A DNA stretch of 64,000 nt, from contig NZ_CP036164.1 in assembly GCF_004295485.1 (NCBI RefSeq), positions 2,232,001-2,296,000 on the forward strand. The letters are read 5' to 3'. Position numbers and translations under genes: made by a program. This DNA comes from Janibacter limosus. GTDB taxonomy: Bacteria; Actinomycetota; Actinomycetes; Actinomycetales; Dermatophilaceae. The notes beneath the pieces are model-generated. The model ran no database searches and was not told the origin of the DNA. It saw nothing but the letters and a program-made list of their open reading frames with translations. Of the stretch, positions 50,687-60,644 are shown one piece after another. Numbering within the stretch: position 1 is the stretch's first letter; each line of letters opens with the position of its first letter.

Positions 50687-53658
50687 CCGCTCACCTCCGC
50701 ACCCACCAGTGTGTCGTACAGACCGGCGTACCTGTGCGTCAGGGCGGTCCACGTCCGGGTCTCGGCGAAGGCCCGGCCCCGCAGGCCGAGGTCGGCGCGC
50801 AGCGTCTCGTCGCCGGCGAGGCGCACGAGAGCCCGGGCGAGGTCCTCGGGGTCCTCGGGTCGCACGAGCAGGCCGCTGCCGGGGGTCTCGACGATCTCGG
50901 CGAGTGCGGGCAAGTCGCTCGCGACGACGGGGCGCCCCACGGCCATCGCCTCGATCGGCTTGAGCGGCGTGACGGTGCGGGCGACGTCGACGTCGCGGCG
51001 CGGCACGGTGAAGACGTCGAGGGCCTGGTGCCACAGTCGCGCGGTGCCCCGAGAGACCCGCCCCGGGAGGACGACGTGCTCGGCGAGTCCGAGGCTCTGC
51101 ACCTGGTCCACGAGTGCCGGGCGCGCGACGCCGTCGCCGACGATCGCTCCGCGCACGTCGACCCCGGCCTCGCGGGCCAGGGCGATGGCGTCGACGAGGG
51201 TCGACAGGCCCTCGTAGCCGACGATCGACGAGACGGTACCGACCCAGACCCCGTCCTCCGGCAGCTCGAGGCGACGACGGGCCAGGTGCGCGGGCGGCGC
51301 GTCGACGAGCAGCGTCGCGTCGACAGCATTGGGCACGATGGTGATCCGGTCGGAGGGCACCCCGCGCTCGACGAGGTCGTCGCGCAGGGCCTCGGAGAGG
51401 GTGACGACGGCGTCGGCCGCGCACGCCATCTCGATCTCGCGGGCCCGCCACAGCGCATACCGCTCGCTCGCGAGTGCGACGGCGTCGGAGCCGTCGGGGC
51501 GCGAGGTCGCCCACGTCTTCTCCAGCTGCCCCCGCACCTCGTAGACCCACGGGACGCCGAGCGCGGAGGCGGCCGCCTGGGCGACGAGGGCATTGGGGTA
51601 GTGCGTCGTCGCGTGCAGCACCTCGGTGCGCGAGCGCGCCCCGAGGTCGACGACGCCGCGGGCCCACAGCCCGAGCCGGTCCTCGAGCATCTCGGGCAGC
51701 CGGGGCGCGAGCACCCGGTGGTAGGGCACCCCGTCGACGAAGTCGGTGTGCTGCGCCCCCGGGACCCCAACGGTCACGGGGTAGCCGGGCCGGGTGATGG
51801 CCCGCGCCCGGATGCCGGCCGCCGTCTGCGCCTGGAGGATCGCGTGGCTGCGCAGGGCGTACCCGGAGCCGGTGTGCGGGAGCGAGTTGGTGAGCAGGTG
51901 GGTGACGCTGCGGCGGCGGGCCCGCTCACGCCGGCCCGGCGTCGGGGGCACGGCGAGACGGTGCCCCGGGGTGAGGAGCCGGCGCTCGGACCGCAGCCGC
52001 TCGGCCTGGCGCCGGTCGCCACCGCGGTCGCTCGACGAGAGCGCGTCGATCGCCCCCGAGATCTCGCCGTCGGACCACAGGGCGCGTGAGCGCAGCCTCC
52101 CTTCGCCCGCGGTCGTGCCCGAGACGATGAGCTCGAGCTCGTCGCGCAGGCGCGAGGGACGGGCCCGCTCGAGCAGGGAGCGGGCCTGCTCCGGCCGGTC
52201 GGCGAGCACGTGCCCGAGGGCGGCCGTCGTCGGGCTCGAGCCGAGCCGGGCAAGCGGTCCGGCGACGCGGTCACGGATCCGGCCGGGCAGCCGGCGCATG
52301 ACGAGGACGCCGAAGGAGATCGGGTCGTCGCCGACGTGCTCCACGGCCGTGGCCGCGAGGAGCGAGGCGTTGTCGGTGAGGGCGGCGAGGCGCTGCCCGG
52401 CGCTGACCCCGCGCTGCCCCACGGCGACGTGGAGCTCGCCGAGCAGGCCGAGGTACTGCTCGCCCGTGATCGGGCGGCGGGCGTGCAGGTCGACCCAGCT
52501 CTTGGCCCGGGGCGAGGGCGCCGGCGGGTGCGGGGCACGGGCGAGCCGCACCCAGAGGTCGGCGAGGGCGCGCGCGTCGCCCGCGGGCACGACGTCACCG
52601 GCACCGGCGTCACCGATGACGTCCGCGGCCTCGCCCGAGACGCTCGCGCTGATGTGCATGCCGGCGTCCATGAGCTCGTAGACCTTGGAGGGGATGGTCA
52701 GCTCCAGCCCCGGCCAGGCGCGCAGCATGACGAGCGCGGTGTCGGCCCAGGCGTAGTGGTCCGGCACCTCGGTGCGCGGGACAATGCCGAGCAGCTCGAC
52801 GTCGACGCCGGCCGCGGCCGCCTCCTGCTGGACGAGGGCCCGCCCGGCACCGCCGCCGACGACCCGCAGGCGCACGGTGACCCCGGCCTGCGCGGCCAGT
52901 CGGGCGGCCTCGACGGCCGTCTCGAGACCCTGCGCGCGGCCGACGGTGCCGACGTAGACGACCCGCAGCTCACCCTCGAGCGGACGCGTCGGCAGCTCGA
53001 GCGGGGCCTCGAAGGGGTGCGAGGCGTTGCGCACGACCCGCACGTGGCGAAACCGGCGCTCGCGCAGTCGCTCGGCAAAGGAGTGGGTCGTCGTCACGAC
53101 GACCGACGCCCGGCGCTGCAGGACGCTCGTGCCCACCGCGGCGACCCGGGCGAGCGAGCGCTTGACGTGCTGGCGGCCGGTGACCCGCTCCCCGTCCCAG
53201 CGGTCGATGACGGCGAGGAGGTCGGGCCAGGCGTCGCGCATCTCGAGCACGAGCGGGCGGCGCATGAGGCGGGAGACGACGACACCCGAGATGAGAGAAG
53301 GGAGCGCCGGGACGGTCGTGATGACGACGTCCGGCCGCGCGTCCCCGGCGAACCGTCGGGCCAGCCAGACGGAGTGGGCCGCACCGATGACCTGGTCGGT
53401 GAGCAGCGACCAGACCGAGCCGGTCGTCGTGCGGTAGGCCGCCCGGTGGACGACCTCGCCGTGCGAGCCGCCGTGGACCGTCCCCGCGACGAGACCGGCG
53501 GCCTCGGGCCAGACCCGGCCGCTCGGGTAGTGGGGCACCGGGGTGATGACGGCGACGTCGTGGCCGTTGGCGGTGAACCACTCGACGAGGCCCTCCCAGC
53601 GCTGCTGCGGGGCACCCATCTCCGGCGGGTAGTGATGGGTCAGCAGGAGGACGCGCAC
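50683..53658 (-). CDS. Double GT4 glycosyltransferase
   Basis: 991 residues. The N-terminal GT4 (about 1-395) opens VRVLLLTHHYPPEMGAPQQR, with VVYVGTVGRAQGLETAVEAA and LTIPSKVYELMDAGMHISAS. A helical spacer lies at about 400-585. The C-terminal GT4 (about 590-985) has LPHTGSGYALRSHAIL, VGTVSSIVGYEGLSTLVDAI and TVTPLKPIEAMAVGRPVVAS. The second half resembles module 1 of the giant enzyme at 41432. It would add two sugars to the glycan. GTG 53658 follows GGGGAGGT closely; the frame is open to 53766 but the extension is not family-like. It is first in the export operon. Confidence 0.88.
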   Translation of the reverse strand: MRVLLLTHHYPPEMGAPQQRWEGLVEWFTANGHDVAVITPVPHYPSGRVWPEAAGLVAGTVHGGSHGEVVHRAAYRTTTGSVWSLLTDQVIGAAHSVWLARRFAGDARPDVVITTVPALPSLISGVVVSRLMRRPLVLEMRDAWPDLLAVIDRWDGERVTGRQHVKRSLARVAAVGTSVLQRRASVVVTTTHSFAERLRERRFRHVRVVRNASHPFEAPLELPTRPLEGELRVVYVGTVGRAQGLETAVEAARLAAQAGVTVRLRVVGGGAGRALVQQEAAAAGVDVELLGIVPRTEVPDHYAWADTALVMLRAWPGLELTIPSKVYELMDAGMHISASVSGEAADVIGDAGAGDVVPAGDARALADLWVRLARAPHPPAPSPRAKSWVDLHARRPITGEQYLGLLGELHVAVGQRGVSAGQRLAALTDNASLLAATAVEHVGDDPISFGVLVMRRLPGRIRDRVAGPLARLGSSPTTAALGHVLADRPEQARSLLERARPSRLRDELELIVSGTTAGEGRLRSRALWSDGEISGAIDALSSSDRGGDRRQAERLRSERRLLTPGHRLAVPPTPGRRERARRRSVTHLLTNSLPHTGSGYALRSHAILQAQTAAGIRARAITRPGYPVTVGVPGAQHTDFVDGVPYHRVLAPRLPEMLEDRLGLWARGVVDLGARSRTEVLHATTHYPNALVAQAAASALGVPWVYEVRGQLEKTWATSRPDGSDAVALASERYALWRAREIEMACAADAVVTLSEALRDDLVERGVPSDRITIVPNAVDATLLVDAPPAHLARRRLELPEDGVWVGTVSSIVGYEGLSTLVDAIALAREAGVDVRGAIVGDGVARPALVDQVQSLGLAEHVVLPGRVSRGTARLWHQALDVFTVPRRDVDVARTVTPLKPIEAMAVGRPVVASDLPALAEIVETPGSGLLVRPEDPEDLARALVRLAGDETLRADLGLRGRAFAETRTWTALTHRYAGLYDTLVGAEVSG

Positions 53659-53754
53659 GCCACCTCCCCGACAGTCATGGGCGACATTGTGCCCGACGCA
53701 CGCACGTGCCCTGCGCACCTCCGGGACGTGTCCATCCAACACATGAACACCAGT

Positions 53755-53782
53755 TTGGACATCCATAACTTCTCGTTATGCT
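53755..53782 (+). promoter_or_regulatory. cysDN promoter with overlapping palindrome
   Basis: The -35 is TTGGAC (53755-53760) and the -10 is TATGCT (53777-53782), with a 16-bp spacer. A perfect palindrome CATAAC-TTCTC-GTTATG (53764-53780) covers the spacer and most of the -10, as expected for a repressor site controlling sulfate activation. A GTCCA...TTGGAC inverted pair (about 53730-53760) lies just upstream. Confidence 0.65.
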
Positions 53783-53813
53783 CCGAGGGTTCCGTCCGAA
53801 GAGAGGTTCCCTC

Positions 53814-54728
53814 GTGCCCACTGCTGCCCCACAGGCCGCCCTGACGCACCTCGACGTCCTCGAGTCCGAGTCGATCCACATCATCCGTGAGGTCGCCGCA
53901 GAGTTCGAGCGCCCCGTCCTGATGTTCTCCGGCGGCAAGGACTCGATCGTCATGCTCCGGCTGGCCGAGCGAGCCTTCGCGCCGGCCAAGATCCCCTTCG
54001 GTCTGCTCCAGGTCGACACCGGATTCGACTTCCCCGAGGTCCTGGCCACCCGCGACCGCTGGGTCGAGCGACTGGGGATCGACCTGCACGTCGCGTCAGT
54101 CGACCAGGCCATCGCCGACGGCATCGTCATCGATGACGGCAAGACCTCGCGCAACCGCCTGCAGATCGGCACCCTGCTGCACGCCATCGAGGAGCGCGGC
54201 TACACGGCTGCCTTCGGCGGAGGGCGGCGTGACGAGGAGAAGGCCCGCGCCAAGGAGCGCATCTACTCCCATCGCGACGACTTCGGCCAGTGGGACCCCA
54301 AGAACCAGCGGCCCGAGCTGTGGTCGCTGTACAACGGTCGCATCCACGAGGGCGAGCACATGCGCGTCTTCCCGCTGAGCAACTGGACCGAGCTCGACAT
54401 CTGGCAGTACATCGGTCGGGAGCAGCTCGACATCCCCGAGATCTACTACTCGCACCAGCGGCGGGTCTTCGAGCGGGACGGGATGCTGCTCACCGCGAGC
54501 GAGCACAACCCCCTTCGCCCCGGAGAGGTCGCGAGCGAGCGCACCGTGCGCTTCCGCACCGTCGGCGACCTCACGCTCACCGGCTGCGTCGAGTCCACCG
54601 CCGGCACCGTCGAGGAGATCATCGACGAGATCTCCATCGCCCGCCTGACCGAGCGGGGCGCCACCCGTGGCGACGACCGGTTCAGCGAGGCCGCCATGGA
54701 AGACCGCAAGAAGGAAGGGTACTTCTGA
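53814..54728 (+). CDS. cysD: Sulfate adenylyltransferase subunit 2
   Basis: 304 residues. The PP-loop is VLMFSGGKDSIVML, then GLLQVDTGFDFPEV, AFGGGRRDEEKARAKERIYS and LSNWTELDIWQYI, all typical of CysD. With the GTPase CysN it makes adenosine 5'-phosphosulfate from ATP and sulfate. GTG 53814 has AGAGG seven bases upstream and gives the usual length; ATG 53778 is part of the promoter palindrome. Its stop overlaps cysN (TGATG). Confidence 0.95.
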   Translation: MPTAAPQAALTHLDVLESESIHIIREVAAEFERPVLMFSGGKDSIVMLRLAERAFAPAKIPFGLLQVDTGFDFPEVLATRDRWVERLGIDLHVASVDQAIADGIVIDDGKTSRNRLQIGTLLHAIEERGYTAAFGGGRRDEEKARAKERIYSHRDDFGQWDPKNQRPELWSLYNGRIHEGEHMRVFPLSNWTELDIWQYIGREQLDIPEIYYSHQRRVFERDGMLLTASEHNPLRPGEVASERTVRFRTVGDLTLTGCVESTAGTVEEIIDEISIARLTERGATRGDDRFSEAAMEDRKKEGYF

Positions 54729-56089
54729 TGAGTGCCGACACCCTGACCACTACCGACCCTTCGAGGCTCGTCGCTGGCGCTCCTAGCACCTCAGGGAGCG
54801 GGGTATCCACGGACCTCGACCTTGGCCTGCTGCGCGTCGCCACGGCCGGGTCCGTCGACGACGGCAAGTCGACCCTCATCGGGCGCCTGCTGCTCGACAG
54901 CAAGGCGATCTTCGAGGACCAGCTCGAGGCCGTCGAGGCGACGAGCAAGGCCAAGGGGCATGATCACACCGATCTGGCGCTGCTGACCGACGGGCTGCGC
55001 AGCGAACGCGAGCAGGGCATCACCATCGATGTGGCCTACCGCTACTTCGCGACCCCGCGTCGCAAGTTCATCCTCGCCGACACCCCCGGGCACGCGCAGT
55101 ACACGCGCAACATGGTCACCGGCGCCTCGACTGCCGATCTCGGGCTTGTCCTCGTCGATGCGCGCCACGGGCTCACCGAGCAGTCGCGCCGGCACACCGT
55201 GCTCCTGTCGCTGCTACAGGTCCCGCACATCACCCTCGTGGTCAACAAGATGGACCTCGTCGACTACGACGAGGCCGTCTACACGCAGATCCGCGACGAC
55301 TTCCTCACCTTCGCCGAGCAGCTCGAGGTCCCGGCCGTCGCGACCTTCCCCATCAGTGCGCTTGCCGGGGACAATGTCGTCGCGACCAGCGACGCGATGC
55401 CGTGGTACACGGGGACGAGCCTGCTCGAGCACCTCGAGACCGCCGAGAACGCGGACCTCTTCGAGTCGAAGGGAGCCCGCTTCCCCGTGCAGTACGTCAT
55501 CCGCCCGCAGCAGGGAGAGCACCGGGACTACCGCGGATACGCCGGCCGCGTGGAGGCCGGGACCTTCACCGTCGGGCAGGAGGTCGTCGTCCTGCCCAGT
55601 GGTGTGCGCACGAGCATCGCCGGCATCGACACCCTTGATGCCACGCACGACCAGGCCCTGACGGGTCAGTCCGTCACCCTGCGCCTCGCCGACGAGGTCG
55701 ACGTCTCACGTGGTGACCTCATCGCAGACGCCGAGCATGCACCCGAGGTCACCCGCGAGGTCACCGCCACGATCTGCTGGATGACGACGGGCGCGCTCCA
55801 CAGCCGACAAAAGCTGCTCCTCAAGCACACCACCCGCACCGTAAAGGCCGTCGTCGACGGCCTGGGTGCACGCTTGGACGTCAACACCCTCGAGCGGGAC
55901 GGCGAGGCCAGCGAGCTCGGCCTCAACGAGGTCGGGACCGTCTCCCTACGACTGTCGCAGCCGCTCGCCGTCGACGCCTATGCGACCCACCGGGCCACAG
56001 GGTCTTTCATCCTCATCGATCCGGCAACGGGCAATACCGTCGGTGCCGGGATGATCTCTAGCACCCACGGGGTCGAGTACACGATCTGA
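54728..56089 (+). CDS. cysN: Sulfate adenylyltransferase subunit 1 (GTPase)
   Basis: 453 residues. The elongation-factor-like GTPase motifs are GSVDDGKSTLIGRLL (G1), REQGITIDVAYRYF (G2), ILADTPGHAQYT (G3) and VVNKMDLVDYD (G4), then beta-barrel domains (VQYVIRPQQGEHRDYRGYAG). There is no fused CysC (APS kinase) domain. It couples GTP hydrolysis to APS synthesis by CysD. Only 4 bp separate its stop from the convergent NTP_transf_5 gene. Confidence 0.95.
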   Translation: MSADTLTTTDPSRLVAGAPSTSGSGVSTDLDLGLLRVATAGSVDDGKSTLIGRLLLDSKAIFEDQLEAVEATSKAKGHDHTDLALLTDGLRSEREQGITIDVAYRYFATPRRKFILADTPGHAQYTRNMVTGASTADLGLVLVDARHGLTEQSRRHTVLLSLLQVPHITLVVNKMDLVDYDEAVYTQIRDDFLTFAEQLEVPAVATFPISALAGDNVVATSDAMPWYTGTSLLEHLETAENADLFESKGARFPVQYVIRPQQGEHRDYRGYAGRVEAGTFTVGQEVVVLPSGVRTSIAGIDTLDATHDQALTGQSVTLRLADEVDVSRGDLIADAEHAPEVTREVTATICWMTTGALHSRQKLLLKHTTRTVKAVVDGLGARLDVNTLERDGEASELGLNEVGTVSLRLSQPLAVDAYATHRATGSFILIDPATGNTVGAGMISSTHGVEYTI

Positions 56090-56093
56090 TCGG

Positions 56094-56936
56094 TCAGCGA
56101 CGCAGCGCGCGACGGATCCGCACCCACAGGACCTGTCGCGGGCTGTGGTACGGCACGCGGTGTGTGTCTGCCCAGAACCGCGCGATGTCGGGGCTCAGTG
56201 TCAGCTGCTGCCAGATGACCCGGGGCGCTTGGTGGGGCGCTCGGAGCAGGATGTCGAGAACGAGTTCGAGGCCACCGTTGCGAGCGCCCCGTCGCAGCCA
56301 GCGTCGGTAGCCCGCGGGGACGGGACCAGTGGCCGACGGTCCTCCGAGGCCCTCGATGAGCAGCGTGGCGGTGTGACGCGAACCGATGGTCTCCGAAGCC
56401 CGCGCCACCTCGCTGACGTCAACCGGGACGGCAGACTCGACCACCCTGCTGACCGCCGCCTTGCGACGATCCCGGGCCAGCGCCTTGATCGCGTTGAGCG
56501 CCTCGATGATCAGTGCATCCGGGACCCCGACGGTGTGCACCGGCTGGCCAGCCAGCACGACCTCGACACGGCGCGACCACAGGTGCTCGAAGGCGTCGTC
56601 GGCCAGCATCCCCGAGAAGTGATGGTGCAGGTCCAGCGTGGCCGGGAAGCGCTCATGTCTGAAGGTCGTGGAGTAGATGATGTCGTCGAGTGCCGGGGGA
56701 AACCAGTGACTGATGATCGACCAGCCAGCGCTCGCCAAGGTCTCGGTGGCCACTGCGCGGTCGCCAGCCGCAACCATCAGGTCGATGTCGTTGCTCTGTC
56801 TCGGCCTACGCACACCCAGCTCGACGAAGGCCGGCCCCTTGATCACCAACGAGCGGATGCCTGCCGCTGACAGCAGCCGCTGCAGGTGCACCGTGCCCAG
56901 CGGGACGGCCTCGGCGAGGGTCAGCGGCTCACTCAC
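56094..56936 (-). CDS. NTP_transf_5-type nucleotidyltransferase family protein
   Basis: 280 residues. The core reads SLVIKGPAFVELGVRRPRQS followed by NDIDLMV, matching the KG...SDIDL active-site pattern of the NTP_transf_5 group, with LDLHHHFSG further on. Such proteins commonly sit beside PqqD-like proteins in exopolysaccharide and peptide-natural-product loci; their substrates are not known. The GTG start overlaps the PqqD-like stop (GTGA), so it is last of a coupled three-gene set behind malic enzyme. Confidence 0.75.
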   Translation of the reverse strand: MSEPLTLAEAVPLGTVHLQRLLSAAGIRSLVIKGPAFVELGVRRPRQSNDIDLMVAAGDRAVATETLASAGWSIISHWFPPALDDIIYSTTFRHERFPATLDLHHHFSGMLADDAFEHLWSRRVEVVLAGQPVHTVGVPDALIIEALNAIKALARDRRKAAVSRVVESAVPVDVSEVARASETIGSRHTATLLIEGLGGPSATGPVPAGYRRWLRRGARNGGLELVLDILLRAPHQAPRVIWQQLTLSPDIARFWADTHRVPYHSPRQVLWVRIRRALRR

Positions 56937-57198
56937 GTAGCGACCTCGATCAGGCCGGCCGCACTGATGCTGCGGACGAACTCGTCCCGAAGGTCCTCCC
57001 CTTCGTCCTCGACGAGGTCGGTCGCGAGCGCGAGCAGCTCGGCCTCCGAGTGGGGTTCGTCCGCGATGGCCTTCCACAGCTCCGCGAAGGGGGTCGGCAC
57101 GATCATCGGCTGCGCCAGCGGGTCGCGGGTATCGATGAGCGCGACGCGTTGGGGCTCGGCCGCCACCCAGGCGATGCCGTCGGCGACGCGCCAGCGAG

Positions 57199-57202
<4 letters not shown>
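56933..57202 (-). CDS. PqqD-like small protein
   Basis: 89 residues. The winged-helix PqqD pattern is visible: RWRVADGIAWVAAEPQRVAL at the start, then LWKAIADEPHSEAELLALA and DEFVRSISAAGLIEVA. PqqD domains bind leader peptides in RiPP pathways, but many PqqD-like proteins pair with nucleotidyltransferases in other settings. It is coupled to malic enzyme upstream (ATGA) and to the nucleotidyltransferase downstream (GTGA). Confidence 0.72.
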
Positions 57203-58359
<1,157 letters not shown>

Positions 58360-58471
58360 GGCAGACAGACCTCGGAAACTCGTGGAGCAGATGTTGGGCG
58401 GCCCTGTGGCGACCGGGTGAGGTCACGACGGGCGGCTGGTGAGCCGCGATCATCTTCCCACACGTGGCTTC

Positions 58472-58536
58472 GAGGCTCGTACCTCGCACCTCAGCCAGCG
58501 TGGGAGGCTCCTACCTCGCACCTCAGCCAGCGTGGG
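58472..58536. repeat. Two tandem copies of a 32-bp GC-rich repeat
   Basis: GAGGCTC(G/C)TACCTCGCACCT followed by CAGCCAGCGTGGG occurs at 58472-58504 and 58504-58536, differing at one base. It fills the gap between the divergent malic enzyme and metalloprotease genes. The element is distinct in sequence from clusters A-D but similar in style. Confidence 0.8.
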
Positions 58537-58645
58537 TACGTGTGTGTCACCATCTACCTACGCCGCACCTCGGGGCCTCGCCCCTCCCCCTTCGCACGAC
58601 GGTCACTGCGGCTGGTGCCGCCGACTCTTTGCCCGGAGCCCACTG

Positions 58646-60643
58646 ATGCGCAGCCGCCGCCTCGTCCCCGCAGTGCTCACCGCCGCCCTGGCCCTCACGA
58701 CCGCCGCAGCCGCCCAGGCCGACGACGCGACGACGACCGAGGCACGGGTCCGGCTGACCGGCGAGCTGATCAAGACCTCCGTCGAGCACCGAGGGGACAA
58801 GCAGTGGCTGGCCGTGCGCGTCGGCGACGAGCTGGTACCCGTCAGCGGAGACGGTCTCGAGCACACCCCGCCGCACGCGCAGGTGACGCTCGACGTCCGC
58901 GCCCCGCAGAGCGTCGTCACCGCCGCGCAGACCGGGAGGACCCTCACCGTCCGCTCGGCGGGCAAGAGCCCGACCAGTCACCGCCTCGACCAGGCCGCCC
59001 TGCGTGCGGCGTCCGACAGCACGCCCGCCACGTCATCGTCGACCCTTGGGGCGGCGAGCACCGACGTCGCCATGTCACCGGACAGCGCCCCGCTGGAGGT
59101 CGCCCAGGTCGTTGCGGCCCAGGAGGCGAGCAGCGCCGACTACGTGCCGGCCACCCGTCGCATCACCTATGTCGAAGTCACTCCCAGGGGCATGACCCGC
59201 GAGCCGATCACCCTCACCCCCGCGACCCAGCAGGTCGCCGCGAGCAACGCCTACTGGCGCGACCAGTCCCGCAGCGAGCTGCGCATCGGCGCACCGACGA
59301 CGATCACGCGTTACACCTCCGCCTTCGCCTGCGACAGCGACCCGATGAAGCTGTGGAACGAGGCGATCAGCAGGACCGGCTGGGCGTGGACCGACAACTC
59401 CAGCCTCGTCCTGAAGCTGCCCTTCGCCGCCGGCCCAAGCTGCGGGTACGGCCTCGGCTCCCTCGGCGACACCCCCAACTCCCCAGGCGTCCTGCACGTC
59501 TCGGACATCGCGGCGCCCGTCCTGGCCCACGAGCTCGGCCACAACATGGGGATGGACCACGCCAACTCCCTCGTCTGCACCGACCGCGACGACTCCCGCT
59601 ATGACAGCGTCAACGATTGGTGGACCACCTGCGACGAGGCGCAGTACGGCGACGCGCTCGACATCATGGGCCCTTCCTTCCCCGTGGACATGCCGATGCT
59701 CTCGACCCCGCAGGCGCTGCGTCTCGGGCTGCTCCCGAGCGCGGCGGCCGTGCCCGTCGGCTACGGCACCACGCGCGTCACGCTCAAGCCCCTCTCCGGG
59801 CTCGAGGGCACCCGAGCCGCGGTCATCAGCAATGTCAGCACCGGCGTGCAGTACTGGGTCGAGTACCGCACCCGCACCGGACGCGACACGACGGACCCCC
59901 GGGTCCAGGACACCGGGGTGCGGGTACTGCGCACCAGCCCACTGTCCGGCTCCGTCCTGCTCGACCCCACCCCCACCGGCACCCTCGACAACCAGTCGGC
60001 TCTGACAACCGGGCACACCTTCAGCAGCTACGACGGCAAGGTGCGCGTCACGACCGAGTCCGCGGGTGCCGGCGGCGCCGTGGTGCGCATCGACAACACC
60101 TCGCGGCTGCCCGGCTTCACCCGCACGACCTCCCCGAGGATCGCTGGGACGCCACGTGTCGGCCAGCTCCTCACCGCCTCCACCGGCTCGTGGTCGCCGA
60201 CTCCCTCGCGCTACACCTATCGGTGGAAGCGCAACGGCGCCAACATCTCCGGCGCGACCCAGCGGACCTACACACCGACCACCGCCGACGCGGGCCGCAA
60301 GCTCAGCGTGCGGGTCGAGGTGACGAGGTCCGGCTACAGGACCGCGTCGGCCACCTCCGCGAGCGTCGGGATCCCGATCCATGCGACCACCCGCCCCTAT
60401 CTCAACGGCACCTTCCGCGCAGGCCAGACCATCACGGTCAGGGCGGGCACGTGGACCCCGCGGCCGACCAGCTACAGCTACCAGTGGTACCGCAACAACG
60501 TCGCGATCGCGGGCAGGACCGGCACGACCTACACCCTGACCAGCAAGGACAAGGGCACGCGCATCCACGTGCACGTCACCGCCCGCCGCACCGGATACGT
60601 GACCGGCGCGGCGATCACGCTGCGCTCGACCGTCGCCAGCTGA
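58646..60643 (+). CDS. Secreted metzincin-type zinc metalloprotease with Ig-like repeats
   Basis: 665 residues. A Sec signal peptide is at about 1-29 (MRSRRLVPAVLTAALALTTA, AAAQADD). A pro-region is followed by the catalytic domain with zinc site HELGHNMGMDH (residues 295-305, HExxHxxGxxH) and a Met-turn in ALDIMGPSFP. Two C-terminal Ig-like repeats (about 491-575 and 579-665) carry GTPRVGQLLTASTGSW and NGTFRAGQTITVRAGTW with YRWKRNG/YQWYRNN. It looks like an M11/M12-type secreted peptidase that binds a surface. ATG 58646 is preceded by GGAG. One base separates its stop from the convergent HD gene. Confidence 0.85.
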   Translation: MRSRRLVPAVLTAALALTTAAAAQADDATTTEARVRLTGELIKTSVEHRGDKQWLAVRVGDELVPVSGDGLEHTPPHAQVTLDVRAPQSVVTAAQTGRTLTVRSAGKSPTSHRLDQAALRAASDSTPATSSSTLGAASTDVAMSPDSAPLEVAQVVAAQEASSADYVPATRRITYVEVTPRGMTREPITLTPATQQVAASNAYWRDQSRSELRIGAPTTITRYTSAFACDSDPMKLWNEAISRTGWAWTDNSSLVLKLPFAAGPSCGYGLGSLGDTPNSPGVLHVSDIAAPVLAHELGHNMGMDHANSLVCTDRDDSRYDSVNDWWTTCDEAQYGDALDIMGPSFPVDMPMLSTPQALRLGLLPSAAAVPVGYGTTRVTLKPLSGLEGTRAAVISNVSTGVQYWVEYRTRTGRDTTDPRVQDTGVRVLRTSPLSGSVLLDPTPTGTLDNQSALTTGHTFSSYDGKVRVTTESAGAGGAVVRIDNTSRLPGFTRTTSPRIAGTPRVGQLLTASTGSWSPTPSRYTYRWKRNGANISGATQRTYTPTTADAGRKLSVRVEVTRSGYRTASATSASVGIPIHATTRPYLNGTFRAGQTITVRAGTWTPRPTSYSYQWYRNNVAIAGRTGTTYTLTSKDKGTRIHVHVTARRTGYVTGAAITLRSTVAS

Positions 60644-60644
60644 C

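Noticed and set aside
53640..53813. SAM or other sulfur riboswitch before cysD
   Set aside because: The leader from the predicted start (about 53790) to GTG 53814 is too short to hold a riboswitch. The palindrome fits a protein operator better.
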